A stretch of 64,000 nucleotides of DNA, from positions 62,001 through 126,000 of the forward strand of contig NZ_BMMS01000009.1 in the NCBI RefSeq assembly GCF_014646055.1. The letters are read 5' to 3'. Shown here one piece after another: positions 1-8,088 of the stretch (positions are counted from its first letter, which is position 1; the number at the start of each line of letters is the position of its first letter). Origin of the DNA: Wenjunlia tyrosinilytica (GTDB lineage Bacteria > Actinomycetota > Actinomycetes > Streptomycetales > Streptomycetaceae). The translations under genes and the position numbers were made by a program. Below the pieces are notes generated by a model, which had not been told where the DNA came from, searched no databases, and saw only the letters and a list, made by a program, of their open reading frames with translations.

Positions 1-869
1 GGAGCCGGCGCCGGCGCGGGGGTGTCGGCGGTGACGGGCGGCAGGACCCTCGTCTCGTCCGCCGAGCCGTCCTCCTCCTCGCCCGGGGTCACATAGGAGG
101 GCTCCTCGCCGTAGGCGCCGGAGGGCAGCCCCGGCCGGATGGTGAACGGGGAGCCGCCGGCGGGCTCGTTCGCCTGGGAGCGCTGCTGTTGTGTCTGCGG
201 CTGCTGGCGGTGCGAGCGCGGCGCCGAGGGTCTCGACGGGCGCGGCGAGGGATTGGCGCTGACCTCGGGGGGCGCCGTCGGGATCGGCGGAACCGGCGGG
301 AACGACTGGGGTATCTGCGGTATCTGCCGGGTCTCGTCCGCGGCTCCGTCGGGGAACCCGCCCGGGTGGGCACCGGTGTCCGGGTAGCCGCTGGTGCCCG
401 GGTGTCCCGCGCCGGGGTGGCCGGTCGGGTGGCCGCCGATCGGGTGGCTGTCGGCCGAGTGGCCGCCGGACGGTTGTCCGCCGACCGGCGAACTGCCGTC
501 CGAGTACGGAGCGATGAGCTGCGTTTCGTCGGCGGAGCCGGGATCCGGCTCCGGGGCCGTGCCCTGCGGCGCGCCCCACGCCTGCCCCTGCCACGGCTCC
601 GCCTGCTGCCACTCCCCGAACCCGCCCTGGGGCGCCGGGGGCTGCTGGACATGCGGCGGCTGCGGCTGCTGGACGTGCGGCTGGACCTGCGGCTGGGCAT
701 ACGGCGGCTGGGCCGACGGGTAGTGCGGCTGCTGGTAGTGCTGCGCCGCCTGCTGGGGCTGACCCGGCGGCTCGGGACGGAAAAGATCGTCCAGTGTCAG
801 CTCGTCAGGGTCCACACGGCGGTGCCCTCCGGGGCCCCCCGTCTCGTTTCCCCGTCCGCTGTTCGTCAC
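1..869 (-). CDS. Pro/Gln-rich protein, N-terminal part (gene runs off the window)
   Basis: The reading frame opens at a GTG (867-869, protein start VTNSGRGNETGG) and stays open to the window edge, giving about 289 residues of an incomplete protein. After a short acidic segment (DPDELTLDDLFRPEPP) it is dominated by Gln, Pro, Gly and His: runs of QQPQ/PPHVQQP near residues 30-80 and GGHP/GHPG-type repeats near 125-165. This part looks disordered. Recurring DETQ/DETR motifs (ADETQLI, ADETRQI, ADETRVL) hint at phospho-acceptor or FHA-ligand threonines, which is inference. Any folded domain must lie beyond the window. Function is unknown. The start is chosen because it begins the N-terminal-looking sequence and the upstream DNA is not coding-like. 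Confidence 0.6.
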   Translation of the reverse strand, partial: MTNSGRGNETGGPGGHRRVDPDELTLDDLFRPEPPGQPQQAAQHYQQPHYPSAQPPYAQPQVQPHVQQPQPPHVQQPPAPQGGFGEWQQAEPWQGQAWGAPQGTAPEPDPGSADETQLIAPYSDGSSPVGGQPSGGHSADSHPIGGHPTGHPGAGHPGTSGYPDTGAHPGGFPDGAADETRQIPQIPQSFPPVPPIPTAPPEVSANPSPRPSRPSAPRSHRQQPQTQQQRSQANEPAGGSPFTIRPGLPSGAYGEEPSYVTPGEEEDGSADETRVLPPVTADTPAPAPA

Positions 870-1259
870 CGGAACTCCTGCCTCGGTACCTGGACCCTAC
901 GGAATCGTCGGCTCACGCTACCCGCTCCCGTCCACGCTCGACCACGCACCCGAAAGCAGGTGCGAGGCCCACGCGGTGTGAGCCGAATCGAATCGTCCAA
1001 CTACCCCGTCAGAAGTCCCCTATGCCACGTGGCCGCCGTCACATTCACAATCGGCCATACCGGCTGGAGCCCATGGGTAAGCATCACTGGTTACGCATGA
1101 GTAGTGCGCTGGTGAGCGGTCCTGCCGACCGGTGACCAGCGACCGCCGACACCCACCCGACGCCGGCGGCCCCTGTTTCGGACGGTTTTCGCACAGCCGC
1201 GCGGGGCGGCCGTCGGACGACCGCGGACGGCCGTCACGCCGTTCAGGAACCCGTCATGT
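870..1259. other. Intergenic 390 bp without a supported gene
   Basis: This lies between two minus-strand genes. It should carry the promoter of the Pro/Gln-rich gene and the 3' end of the TPR regulator. Base composition is less GC-rich around 960-1100 than in the flanking genes. I see no tRNA fold and no convincing ORF. The only clear structure is the hairpin at 1207-1233. Confidence 0.5.
1207..1233 (-). terminator. Possible factor-independent terminator of the TPR regulator
   Basis: CGGCCGTC (1207-1214) is the reverse complement of GACGGCCG (1226-1233), with an 11-nt loop. It begins 27 nt past the stop codon of the minus-strand regulator. There is no U-tract, as is common for Streptomyces terminators, so this is a weak call. 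Confidence 0.4.
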
Positions 1260-2642
1260 TCAAGCGGCCATCTCCTCCTCGACCAGCCGGGCACTGAAGT
1301 CCCGCACCACGGACTCCTCGCGGAACGGCTCCAACCGCCGCCGGAAGTCGTCGAGATACTCGGCGCCCCGGTTGGAGCGCAGCCCGGCCAGCAGCCCGAC
1401 CGCCCGCTCCGCCGTGGAGCACGCCTCCTCCACCTCGCGCTGCTGGACCTGCGCCGTGGCAAGCAGCAGGAGATCGACCGCGCGCCTGCGCACCCGTTTC
1501 TCCGGGTGGGCGTCCAACGCCTCCTGCGCGTAGCGCTGCGCGGGACCCGGCTGCTCCAGATCGCGGTGGCAGTGGGCCAACTCGTCCGCCAGATAGGCGT
1601 GGTCGAAGTGCGCGATCCAGTCCGGGTCGTCGTCCGGGCGGCTGCGCTCCATCGCGTCCAGCGCCCTCGCGGTCGCCAACTGGCAGGCCCTGGAGTCCCC
1701 GAGCTGGGCGTGCCCGCGGGCCTCGGCGGCGAAGAACATCGCCAGCGTCGTCGGCGTGACCTGTCCTCGCGCGCCCTCCTGGGCCGCCCTCGCCAGCTGG
1801 GCGATCTCCCTGGGACTGCCCAACTGCGCCGCGAGATGGCTCATCCCGGCCGCCAGGACATACCCGCCGTAAGCACGGTCGCCCGCCGCCTGAGCCATCC
1901 TCAGCGCCTGGATGTAGTAGCGCTGGGCCAGTCCGGGCTGCCCGGTGTCCACGGCCATGTACCCGGCCAGCTCGGTCAACCGGGCGACGGCGCTGAACAG
2001 CTGACGCCCGGTGGCCTCGGTATAGGAGCCCCCGAGCAGCCCCGACACCACGCTGTTGAGGTAGTGGACGAGGATCGGCCTGATGTGGCCGCTGCCGAAC
2101 CGGTGGTCGAGGTCCGTCAGTGCCTGTGTCGTGGCCCGCACCGCCGCCACGTCGGCCCGCCCCACCCGGGGCCCGGCCGTGCGCCCCACCTGCTGGTCCG
2201 GTCCGGTGATCAGCCAGTCCCGGCTGGGCTCCACGAGCGCGGACGCGGCCACGGAGGCTCCACTGAGGAAGTCCCGTCTGCCGACGTCGCTGCGCCACAG
2301 CTCGCACGCCTGCTCCACCGCCCCGACGACCGTGGGCGCGAACTGGAGCCCCACGCCCGAGGCGAGGTTCTTTCCGTCCGCCATCCCGATCTCTTCGAGG
2401 GTGACGGCGCGGCCGATCTTCCGCCCCAGGGCCTCGGCGATTATGGCCGGGGCGCGGCCTCGTGGCTGTTGGCCACGTAGCCATCGGGCGACGGACGTCT
2501 TGTCGTAACGCAGGTCGAGACCGTGCTCCGCTCCGCACATGTTGACTCGGCGGGCCAATCCGGCGTTCGAGCAGCCGGCTTCCTGGATCAGTGCCTGCAG
2601 CCGTTCGTTGGGCTGTCGTGCGACCAGCGGTCTTGCGGCCAT
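1260..2642 (-). CDS. XRE-type HTH / TPR transcriptional regulator, NsdA-like
   Basis: 460 aa. The N-terminus (about 10-85) reads as a helix-turn-helix (NERLQALIQEAGCSNAGLARRV, then KTSVARWLRG). The rest, about 155-445, is alpha-helical with TPR-like repeats (ALRMAQAAGDRAYGGYVLAAGMS, AEARGHAQLGDSRACQLA). This architecture and the motif TSVARWLRGQQPRG are typical of the Streptomyces NsdA family, whose founder represses sporulation and antibiotic production. That this copy does the same is inference. The ATG at 2640-2642 is preceded by a strong GGAGGGG. It is divergent from the prim-pol gene across a 256-bp spacer. Assignment to a specific S. coelicolor paralogue is not possible by eye. Confidence 0.8.
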   Translation of the reverse strand: MAARPLVARQPNERLQALIQEAGCSNAGLARRVNMCGAEHGLDLRYDKTSVARWLRGQQPRGRAPAIIAEALGRKIGRAVTLEEIGMADGKNLASGVGLQFAPTVVGAVEQACELWRSDVGRRDFLSGASVAASALVEPSRDWLITGPDQQVGRTAGPRVGRADVAAVRATTQALTDLDHRFGSGHIRPILVHYLNSVVSGLLGGSYTEATGRQLFSAVARLTELAGYMAVDTGQPGLAQRYYIQALRMAQAAGDRAYGGYVLAAGMSHLAAQLGSPREIAQLARAAQEGARGQVTPTTLAMFFAAEARGHAQLGDSRACQLATARALDAMERSRPDDDPDWIAHFDHAYLADELAHCHRDLEQPGPAQRYAQEALDAHPEKRVRRRAVDLLLLATAQVQQREVEEACSTAERAVGLLAGLRSNRGAEYLDDFRRRLEPFREESVVRDFSARLVEEEMAA

Positions 2643-2848
2643 GGCCCCTCCTTCTTGTTTAGGGCCTCATCGCTCAATCCTGGAGAAATCCTTCCCACCG
2701 AAATCCACTGAAATTCTCCACCATATGTGGCGTTTTCGGTGCACGCGCAGTCGAACACACCATCACCGGCATACCCACGAGCGGCATCGGCCCCTCCCCT
2801 GCGCCCCCGCCGGTGCACCCATGCGCCCCTGCGTGCACGGGCATTGGC

Positions 2849-2860
2849 CCACTTAAGTGG
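2849..2860. promoter_or_regulatory. 12-bp perfect palindrome in a divergent promoter region
   Basis: CCACTT/AAGTGG is a perfect dyad 38 bp before the start of the prim-pol gene, in the spacer shared with the TPR regulator. It is a candidate operator. The adjoining spacer (2643-2898) also contains GTGCAC three times and is AT-richer than the genes. No protein can be assigned. Confidence 0.35.
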
Positions 2861-2898
2861 CCGACGAGTGGCCGTAACCCATAGTCAGCAACGGAGTT

Positions 2899-3558
2899 GT
2901 GCAGCACGTGGAAGACAACGGAGCCCCATCCCCACAGCAGGCCGAGGGCCTGCTGGAGTCAGCCGTCCGTTATGCGGAGGAACGGCACTGGGATGTCCAC
3001 CCGGGGACCTGGCTGATCGAGGACGACGGCCCGCTCCGGTGCTCCTGCGGCGAGCCGCACTGTCCGCGCCCCGGCGCCCATCCGGTCGAGGACGACTGGG
3101 TCAACCGGGCCACCGGCGCCCCGGCCGCCATCCGCCGCCTGTGGACCGAGCTGCCGCGCGCCTCGGTCCTCATGCCCGCGGGCCGCACCTTCGACGTACT
3201 CGACGTCCCCGAGGTCGCGGGCTGCCTCGCCCTGGCCCGGATGGAGCGCATGGACATCCCCCTCGGCCCGGTCTGCTCCACCCCGGACCGGCGGCTGCAG
3301 TTCTTCGTCCTGCCCGGCGCGAGCGCCAAGGTCCCCGACCTCCTGCGCCGCCTCGGCTGGATGCCGGGCTCGGTGGACCTCGCATGCCGCGGCGACGGCG
3401 AGTACGTGGTGGCGCCCCCGTCCCGCACGGTCACAGGCGGCGCCCTGTGGGCCCGGCGCCCCACCTCGTCGAACCGCTGGCTCCCGGAAGCCGAGGAACT
3501 CATCGGCCCCCTCGCCTACGCCTGCGCCCGCGAAGCCGCCGCCACCCGCAATCGCTGA
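2899..3558 (+). CDS. Bifunctional primase/polymerase (prim-pol) N-terminal domain protein
   Basis: 219 aa, GTG start. The opening segment (LLESAVRYAEERHWDVHPGTW) and the cysteine-containing stretch CSCGEPHCPRPGAHP, followed by DDWVNRATG and WTELPRASVLMP, match the stand-alone prim-pol domain proteins that Streptomyces annotation calls bifunctional DNA primase/polymerase. The family fold is that of archaeo-eukaryotic primases. The canonical catalytic aspartate pattern is not obvious here (FDVLDVPE is the closest), so enzymatic activity is uncertain. A GGAG at 2893-2896 is only 2 nt from the first GTG but 11 nt from an in-frame GTG at 2908, so the true start may be 2908. The gene stands alone. 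Confidence 0.75.
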   Translation: MQHVEDNGAPSPQQAEGLLESAVRYAEERHWDVHPGTWLIEDDGPLRCSCGEPHCPRPGAHPVEDDWVNRATGAPAAIRRLWTELPRASVLMPAGRTFDVLDVPEVAGCLALARMERMDIPLGPVCSTPDRRLQFFVLPGASAKVPDLLRRLGWMPGSVDLACRGDGEYVVAPPSRTVTGGALWARRPTSSNRWLPEAEELIGPLAYACAREAAATRNR

Positions 3559-3600
3559 CGCCCGGCCCTGCGCATGGCGCCCGCCTCGCACCCACGCCCT

Positions 3601-4467
3601 TCAGGCCGGGACGAGCGTCCGCAGGAAGGGCTCCACCGTCTGGCGCCAACTTGTGGGCTGTTCGTAGTGGAGGAGGTGGCCCGCGTCGGGGATTTCGGCG
3701 TAGCGGCCGTGCGGGAGGACGCGGACCATTTCCTGGGCCTCCGCGCGGCCGAGGTCGCCGTCGAGGGCGCGGACGACGAGGGCGGGGCAGGTCACATGGG
3801 CCAGCTCCTCCCAGTGCGCCTCGTCCACCCAGGGTTCGCGGGTGGCCAGCATGTGGTCGAACGAGAAGCCGGGCCGGTAGCCGTCCTCGCCGTCGTGCAT
3901 GAGCTCGACGAAGAAGTCGCCGCGCGCCGGGCGGGGCCGCTCCAGCGCGGGGTCGTCCTCGGCGAACCAGCGGCGGGCCTGGCCCAGCGAGTCGAACGGC
4001 AGCGGCCAGCTCGCGAACCACTCCCACCACTCGCGCTGGCTGGTCTCGCCGTACGCCGAGGCGCGCATGTCGGACAGGACGAGGCCGCGCACGAGATCGG
4101 GGCGGCGGGCGGCGAGCTGCCATGCCGTGAGCGCGCCCATCGAGTGGCCGACGACGACCGCCGGGCCGAGGCCGAGCTGCTCGATCACCGTCTCGGCGTC
4201 ACGGATGTACGCCTCGCGGGAGTAGGGGCCGTCCGGCTTGTCGCTGTGGCCGTGCCCGCGCTGGTCGAGCGCGACCGTGCGGAAGCCGGGGACGAGCCAT
4301 TCGGCCGTCTGCGCCCACGTGGAGGCACGACCCATCAGGCCGTGCAGCAGCAGGAGGCACGGCCGGGAACCGCCGTCGCCGCCCTGGACGGCCTTGGGAC
4401 CGTCGCCGAACTCCCAGGTGGCGAGCCTGACGCCGCCGGGGCCTGTCACATCAGTGCGCCGAACCAT
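3601..4467 (-). CDS. Alpha/beta hydrolase
   Basis: 288 aa from the ATG at 4465-4467, chosen over an upstream in-frame start because GGGGG lies just before it. It shows the alpha/beta-hydrolase landmarks: the oxyanion HG (LLLLHGLMG, about 38-46), DQRGHGHSDKP, the nucleophile elbow GHSMG (107-111, Ser109), a likely acid Asp in RALDGDLG and the catalytic His in IPDAGHLLHYE near the C-terminus. The substrate is not predictable; the family includes esterases, epoxide hydrolases and C-C hydrolases. No signal peptide is visible, so it should be cytoplasmic. The promoter overlaps a near-consensus LexA box (4500-4515), which suggests DNA-damage control. Confidence 0.85.
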   Translation of the reverse strand: MVRRTDVTGPGGVRLATWEFGDGPKAVQGGDGGSRPCLLLLHGLMGRASTWAQTAEWLVPGFRTVALDQRGHGHSDKPDGPYSREAYIRDAETVIEQLGLGPAVVVGHSMGALTAWQLAARRPDLVRGLVLSDMRASAYGETSQREWWEWFASWPLPFDSLGQARRWFAEDDPALERPRPARGDFFVELMHDGEDGYRPGFSFDHMLATREPWVDEAHWEELAHVTCPALVVRALDGDLGRAEAQEMVRVLPHGRYAEIPDAGHLLHYEQPTSWRQTVEPFLRTLVPA

Positions 4468-4493
4468 GTCGCACCCCCATTCGCTTCGAGGCC

Positions 4494-4515
4494 ACGCTAT
4501 CGAACTTTTATTCGA
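4494..4515 (-). promoter_or_regulatory. Putative LexA (SOS) box overlapping the hydrolase promoter
   Basis: TCGAAC-TTTT-ATTCGA at 4500-4515 matches the actinobacterial SOS consensus TCGAAC-N4-GTTCGA at 11 of 12 fixed positions. On the minus strand a -10-like TAGCGT (4494-4499) directly follows, 27 nt before the hydrolase start codon, so LexA bound here would cover the promoter spacer. Confidence 0.5.
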
Positions 4516-4685
4516 ACACGTGGGTTCGGATGCCAAGATCGCTCGTACGAGTGACGGCGCTCAAGGATTGCCGGGCCGTGCCGAGGGGAGCCTTGAAGCG
4601 GGAGGGGGTCCGGATGGGGAAGCCGGACCGCGGTGAGAAGGGGAGACCCGGTGAGCTCGGGGTTCCGGGTATCCCTGGGGGAAAT

Positions 4686-4725
4686 GAGGGAGGGCGGGGC
4701 GGCCTGGGCCGCCCCGCCCTCCCTC
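4686..4725 (-). terminator. Strong hairpin terminator downstream of dmdR1
   Basis: Two 18-nt arms (4686-4703 and 4708-4725) are perfectly complementary around a CTGG loop. The hairpin lies about 100 nt past the dmdR1 stop on the minus strand. Confidence 0.75.
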
Positions 4726-4790
4726 GTGCCGGTGCCGGTTTGGGTGCCGGTGCCGGTTTGAGTGTGCCGTTTTGGGTGCCGGTACCCGAC
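4726..4790. repeat. Short GTGCCGGTTT-type tandem repeats between dmdR1 and its terminator
   Basis: The segment holds two near-identical copies of GTGCCGGTGCCGGTTTG followed by two shorter variants (GTGCCGTTTTG, GTGCCGGTAC). It would be transcribed as the 3' UTR of dmdR1. Confidence 0.6.
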
Positions 4791-4821
4791 GCGGGAGCGC
4801 CGGGCGGTGCCTGACGCGCGA

Positions 4822-5514
4822 CTACCGCTTGGCGACGAAGACGTGCGAGGCGACCTCCGCGTCGAGCTCGGCCGCCTCCCCGCCGCTGCCCACGAGCACA
4901 CCGCCGGCGGACTCGGTCACGCTCACGACCGCGCCGGGCTGCACTCCGGCCCGACGCAGTGTGTACATCAGCTGGGCGTCGGTCTGGATGGGCTCGCCGA
5001 TGCGGCGCACCACGACCGTCTTGCCCTCGGCCCCGGGAGCGAGCTCACCCAGGCTGACCAGTCCGTCGTCGAGGAACGGGTCGGCCTCGGCCTTCTCGCC
5101 CAGCTCCTCCAGGCCGGGAATCGGGTTGCCGTAGGGGGACTCGGTCGGATGCCGCAGGAGTTCGAGGACACGGCGCTCGACCGCCTCGCTCATCACGTGC
5201 TCCCAGCGGCACGCCTCGGCGTGCACCTGCTCCCACTCCAGGCCGATCACGTCCACGAGGAGGCACTCGGCGAGGCGGTGCTTGCGCATGACGCGCGTGG
5301 CCAGCCGCCGCCCCTCCTCGGTCATCTCGAGATGGCGGTCCCCCGCCACATTCAGCAGGCCGTCGCGCTCCATGCGCGCCACGGTCTGGCTCACGGTCGG
5401 TCCGCTCTGGTCGAGGCGCTCGGCGATGCGGGCGCGCATGGGGACCACACCCTCCTCCTCCAGCTCCAGGATGGTGCGGAGATACATCTCGGTGGTGTCG
5501 ATGAGTCCGGACAT
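4822..5514 (-). CDS. dmdR1: DmdR1-type iron-dependent repressor (DtxR/IdeR family)
   Basis: 230 aa. The ATG at 5512-5514 (MSGLIDTTEMYLRT) has GAGGGG upstream. The longer in-frame opening is rejected because residue numbering then matches DtxR/IdeR exactly. Primary metal-site ligands are Met10, Cys102, Glu105 and His106; ancillary-site residues are His79, Glu83 and His98. Domains: winged HTH (about 1-65, with GPTVSQTVARMERDG as recognition helix), dimerisation and metal domain (66-140), SH3-like FeoA domain (about 155-230). Iron(II)-loaded protein should repress siderophore and iron-uptake genes at 19-bp iron boxes. No iron box is visible next to the gene itself. The complementary strand carries a full-length open frame; see findings. 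Confidence 0.93.
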   Translation of the reverse strand: MSGLIDTTEMYLRTILELEEEGVVPMRARIAERLDQSGPTVSQTVARMERDGLLNVAGDRHLEMTEEGRRLATRVMRKHRLAECLLVDVIGLEWEQVHAEACRWEHVMSEAVERRVLELLRHPTESPYGNPIPGLEELGEKAEADPFLDDGLVSLGELAPGAEGKTVVVRRIGEPIQTDAQLMYTLRRAGVQPGAVVSVTESAGGVLVGSGGEAAELDAEVASHVFVAKR

Positions 5515-5590
5515 GCGTGCCCCTCGATCTGCTCGTGGTCCTGCTCCAATTCTGACGCATGGCGGGGACAACGCGGGCCGTCGAGCGGTA

Positions 5591-5619
5591 TTGACAGGGC
5601 GCGGCACAACGAGCACCGT
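5591..5619 (+). promoter_or_regulatory. Promoter of the SIS-domain gene, likely leaderless
   Basis: A consensus -35 TTGACA (5591-5596), a 17-nt spacer and a -10-like CACCGT (5614-5619) put the start point at about 5626-5628, at the ATG of the SIS gene. Confidence 0.55.
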
Positions 5620-5627
5620 GAGCGACC

Positions 5628-6380
5628 ATGACTGACGAGCTGTCCGAGCGGTACTTCGACGCGGCCATCGGCCTGCTGCAAAGGGTCAGGGACGAGGAGT
5701 CGCGGAACATCGCCGCGGCGGGTTCCCTGATCGCCGATGCCGTTGCCGAGGGCGGCCGGATCTTCGTCACGGGGGCGGGCCATTCCTCGCTCCCGGCCCA
5801 GGACGTGGTCTACCGGGCCGGCGGCCTGGCCTTGATGAACCTCCTCGCCGTGCCCGGCGCGGTGGGTGTCGATGTGATGCCGGCAACGCTGGGCAGCGCC
5901 CTCGAGCGCGTCGACGGGCTCGCGTCGGCCGTGCTGGAGACCAGCCCCGCGCGCGAGGGCGACGTGCTCGTGGTGATCTCGCTGTCGGGGCGGAACTCCC
6001 TGCCGGTCGAGATGGCGATGAAGGCGCGAGCGCTCGGCCTGAAGGTGATCGCGGTCACATCGGTGGAGTACACGAAGGAGACCACGTCCCGCCACTCCTC
6101 GGGAACGTTCCTGAAGGACCACTGCGACGTGGCGCTCGACAGCAAGATCGCGGTCGGGGACGCGGAGCTCGAGGTCGAGGGGGTGCCGACGCGGTTCGCG
6201 TCCGCCTCCACGGTGGTCACCAGCGCCATCATGCAGTCCGTGGTCGCCTCCGCCGTCGCGGGGCTCGCGGAGCGCGGGATCACCCCGCCGATGCTGCGCT
6301 CGGGGAATGTGGACGGCGGCCACGACTGGAACGGCCGCATCATGCGCGAGTACGGCGACCGGATCTTCTACCACGCGTAG
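5628..6380 (+). CDS. SIS-domain sugar-phosphate isomerase/binding protein
   Basis: 250 aa. The N-terminal helix (YFDAAIGLLQRVRDEESRNIAAAGSLIADA) is followed by a SIS fold: GGRIFVTGAGHSSLPAQD (about 44-61) and the phosphosugar-binding serine loop DVLVVISLSGRNSLPVE (about 112-128). The C-terminus is GGHDWNGRIMREYGDRIFYH. It resembles DUF2529/SIS proteins related to GmhA and MurQ that bind ketose or MurNAc-type phosphates. The precise substrate is unknown. It is divergently arranged next to dmdR1, an association kept in S. coelicolor as I recall it. No Shine-Dalgarno sequence precedes the ATG. Confidence 0.85.
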   Translation: MTDELSERYFDAAIGLLQRVRDEESRNIAAAGSLIADAVAEGGRIFVTGAGHSSLPAQDVVYRAGGLALMNLLAVPGAVGVDVMPATLGSALERVDGLASAVLETSPAREGDVLVVISLSGRNSLPVEMAMKARALGLKVIAVTSVEYTKETTSRHSSGTFLKDHCDVALDSKIAVGDAELEVEGVPTRFASASTVVTSAIMQSVVASAVAGLAERGITPPMLRSGNVDGGHDWNGRIMREYGDRIFYHA

Positions 6381-6447
6381 AGCGGACGGCCCCGGATCCG
6401 CCGCCGCACCCGAGGACGCCGCGCCCCGTGCGCTCAGGGGGGCGGCC

Positions 6448-7893
6448 TCAGAGCTGCTGGGCCAGGTCCAGCGCGGCGGCGATCCTGACCGCCACCTCCT
6501 CCGCGTACGCGGCGTCCGCCCGGTCGAAGTGGCGTCGGCTGGGCCCACGCAGGAACGTGACCGCCCCCAGCGTCCGGCCCCGGCTGCGCAGCACCGTGCT
6601 GAGGCCGTGAACGGTGCCCTTGGGCCAGCGCCTGGCCTCCGCCCACCGCTCGCCCTCCACCTCGGCGCCCTCGGGGGCCCGGCCGACGCTGGTCCTCACC
6701 GACCCGCACCGGTTCACCGCCTGGAGGGCCGGGTGGCCCTCGTCGTAGCCGACGGGGATCCCGCCGGGCTCGGACGGGACGCACGGCCCCGCCGCGTCCG
6801 TGGGGGTGGCCGCGACCCGCACGAGACGCCCGTCGCGCGTGGCGACGTCGATCAGCGCGTGGTCCGCGAACCCGGCGAGGGCGAAGTCCAGGTGGACCGT
6901 CACCGCCTCCATCGGGTCGTCGCATTCGGCGGCGGTACGGGACGCCCGGCGCAGTTGGTTGCCGCGGAAGCGCAGGAGCGCCGACTCCTGTTCCGCCTGC
7001 TTGGTCTCGGTGACGTCCTGGAAGAGCCAGGCCACGCCCAGCGGCACCGGCTCCTCCCCCAGCGGCGAGCCGAGCCGCAGGAACGTGCTGCGCCAGCAGG
7101 AACGGGCCCCGGTCTCGTCCTCGCGCAGACTGATCCACAGCTCCACGGGGGCCTGCGGGGTGCCCTCGCCGAGCACGTGGTGGACCGCGCTCTCCAGCTC
7201 CTCCGCCCCGTCCCTGAGCAGTTCGGCGATCGGGCGGCCCAGCAGCGATTCGCGGCCGGTGTGCAGCGAGCGGGCCGCGACCCCGTTGACGACCGCCGGG
7301 CGCAGATCGGCGTCGATCACGATGACCCCCCACGGGGCGTCGTCGAAGAGCGCCTCGGACAGGGCGAGGGAGCGCTCGAGCTCGATCTGGGTGTGCACCT
7401 CGGAGAAGGCGCAGTAGACGCCCGCGGGCTCGCCGTCCGGATCGCTCACGACGGCGGACTGGGTCCGCACGAGCACCCGGCGGCCGTCCTTGGTCAGCAG
7501 GGCGAACTCATGAACACGGCGGCGCGGCCTGTCCATCACGGAGAGGAGCTGGTCGCGCACCTCGTCGGCGTCGGCCTCGCGCACGGCCCATCCAGCGAAG
7601 CCCTGGCGGCCGACGGCCTCTTCCGCCGTCCAGCCGAGGATCTTCTCGGCCTCGCGGTTCCAGTGGGTGACCGTCCCGTCGGCGTCGAACGCGCACAGGG
7701 CGACGTCCATGCCGTCGAGGATCGCGGTCAGCAGGTCGGTGTCGGCCGGGTCCGCCGAGGAGGAGAACTCCGGCTGCGGATCGGGGTCGCCTCCCCGCCC
7801 GGCGGCTGCCGGGCCGTGCCGTGTCCCATCCTGCCCGGACGGCTCCTGCGGATCCTGCGTCCCCTGGCGCGGAACCTGACGGGCCGCGCTCAT
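6448..7893 (-). CDS. PAS-PAS-GAF sensory protein
   Basis: 481 aa from the ATG at 7891-7893 (AGGGGG upstream); an in-frame ATG 19 codons earlier is less likely. After a 60-residue Gly/Gln/Asp-rich tail there is a PAS domain (about 53-175: LLTAILDGMDVALCAFDADG, HWNREAEKILGWTAEEAVG, then a PAC motif). A second PAS follows (about 185-310, ALFDDAPWGVIVIDADL to WLFQDVTETKQAEQES), then a GAF-like C-terminal domain (about 320-478). No histidine-kinase, PP2C or GGDEF output domain is present, so it likely signals by protein contact. In Streptomyces such PAS/GAF proteins are often partners of SpoIIE-type phosphatases; this one has lost or never had the catalytic part (inference). Both ligand and partner are unknown. 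Confidence 0.78.
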   Translation of the reverse strand: MSAARQVPRQGTQDPQEPSGQDGTRHGPAAAGRGGDPDPQPEFSSSADPADTDLLTAILDGMDVALCAFDADGTVTHWNREAEKILGWTAEEAVGRQGFAGWAVREADADEVRDQLLSVMDRPRRRVHEFALLTKDGRRVLVRTQSAVVSDPDGEPAGVYCAFSEVHTQIELERSLALSEALFDDAPWGVIVIDADLRPAVVNGVAARSLHTGRESLLGRPIAELLRDGAEELESAVHHVLGEGTPQAPVELWISLREDETGARSCWRSTFLRLGSPLGEEPVPLGVAWLFQDVTETKQAEQESALLRFRGNQLRRASRTAAECDDPMEAVTVHLDFALAGFADHALIDVATRDGRLVRVAATPTDAAGPCVPSEPGGIPVGYDEGHPALQAVNRCGSVRTSVGRAPEGAEVEGERWAEARRWPKGTVHGLSTVLRSRGRTLGAVTFLRGPSRRHFDRADAAYAEEVAVRIAAALDLAQQL

Positions 7894-8010
7894 CGCGCGA
7901 CCCCCTGGACTGTTCGCTCGCTCCGCTCGCTCATGGGGCATCCCCTGCACTCTCGCGGCTCGACCCTGGGTGGCTCTGCGTCACGGCAAGTGGCGCCTGA
8001 CGTCACACAG

Positions 8011-8040
8011 CACAGCCGAGTGATATTCAACTCGGCTGTG
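8011..8040. promoter_or_regulatory. Perfect 11-bp inverted repeat with 8-nt centre
   Basis: CACAGCCGAGT (8011-8021) and ACTCGGCTGTG (8030-8040) are exact reverse complements around GATATTCA. It lies between the PAS gene start (7893) and the promoter at 8089-8117. It could be an operator for a dimeric regulator or an RNA hairpin in the PAS leader. An outer CGTCACA/TGTGACG pair (8001-8007/8037-8043) adds partial symmetry. Confidence 0.6.
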
Positions 8041-8088
8041 ACGCAGCCCACACGCAATTCAGCGAAATCGGCACCCCGATAAATTCCC

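Noticed and set aside
870-1259. tRNA or small RNA gene in the first intergenic region
   Set aside because: No cloverleaf, T-loop GGTTCRANNC motif or promoter/terminator pair could be built.
5515-5627. Iron box autoregulating dmdR1
   Set aside because: No sequence close to the 19-bp TTAGGTTAGGCTCACCTAA consensus was found in the spacer.
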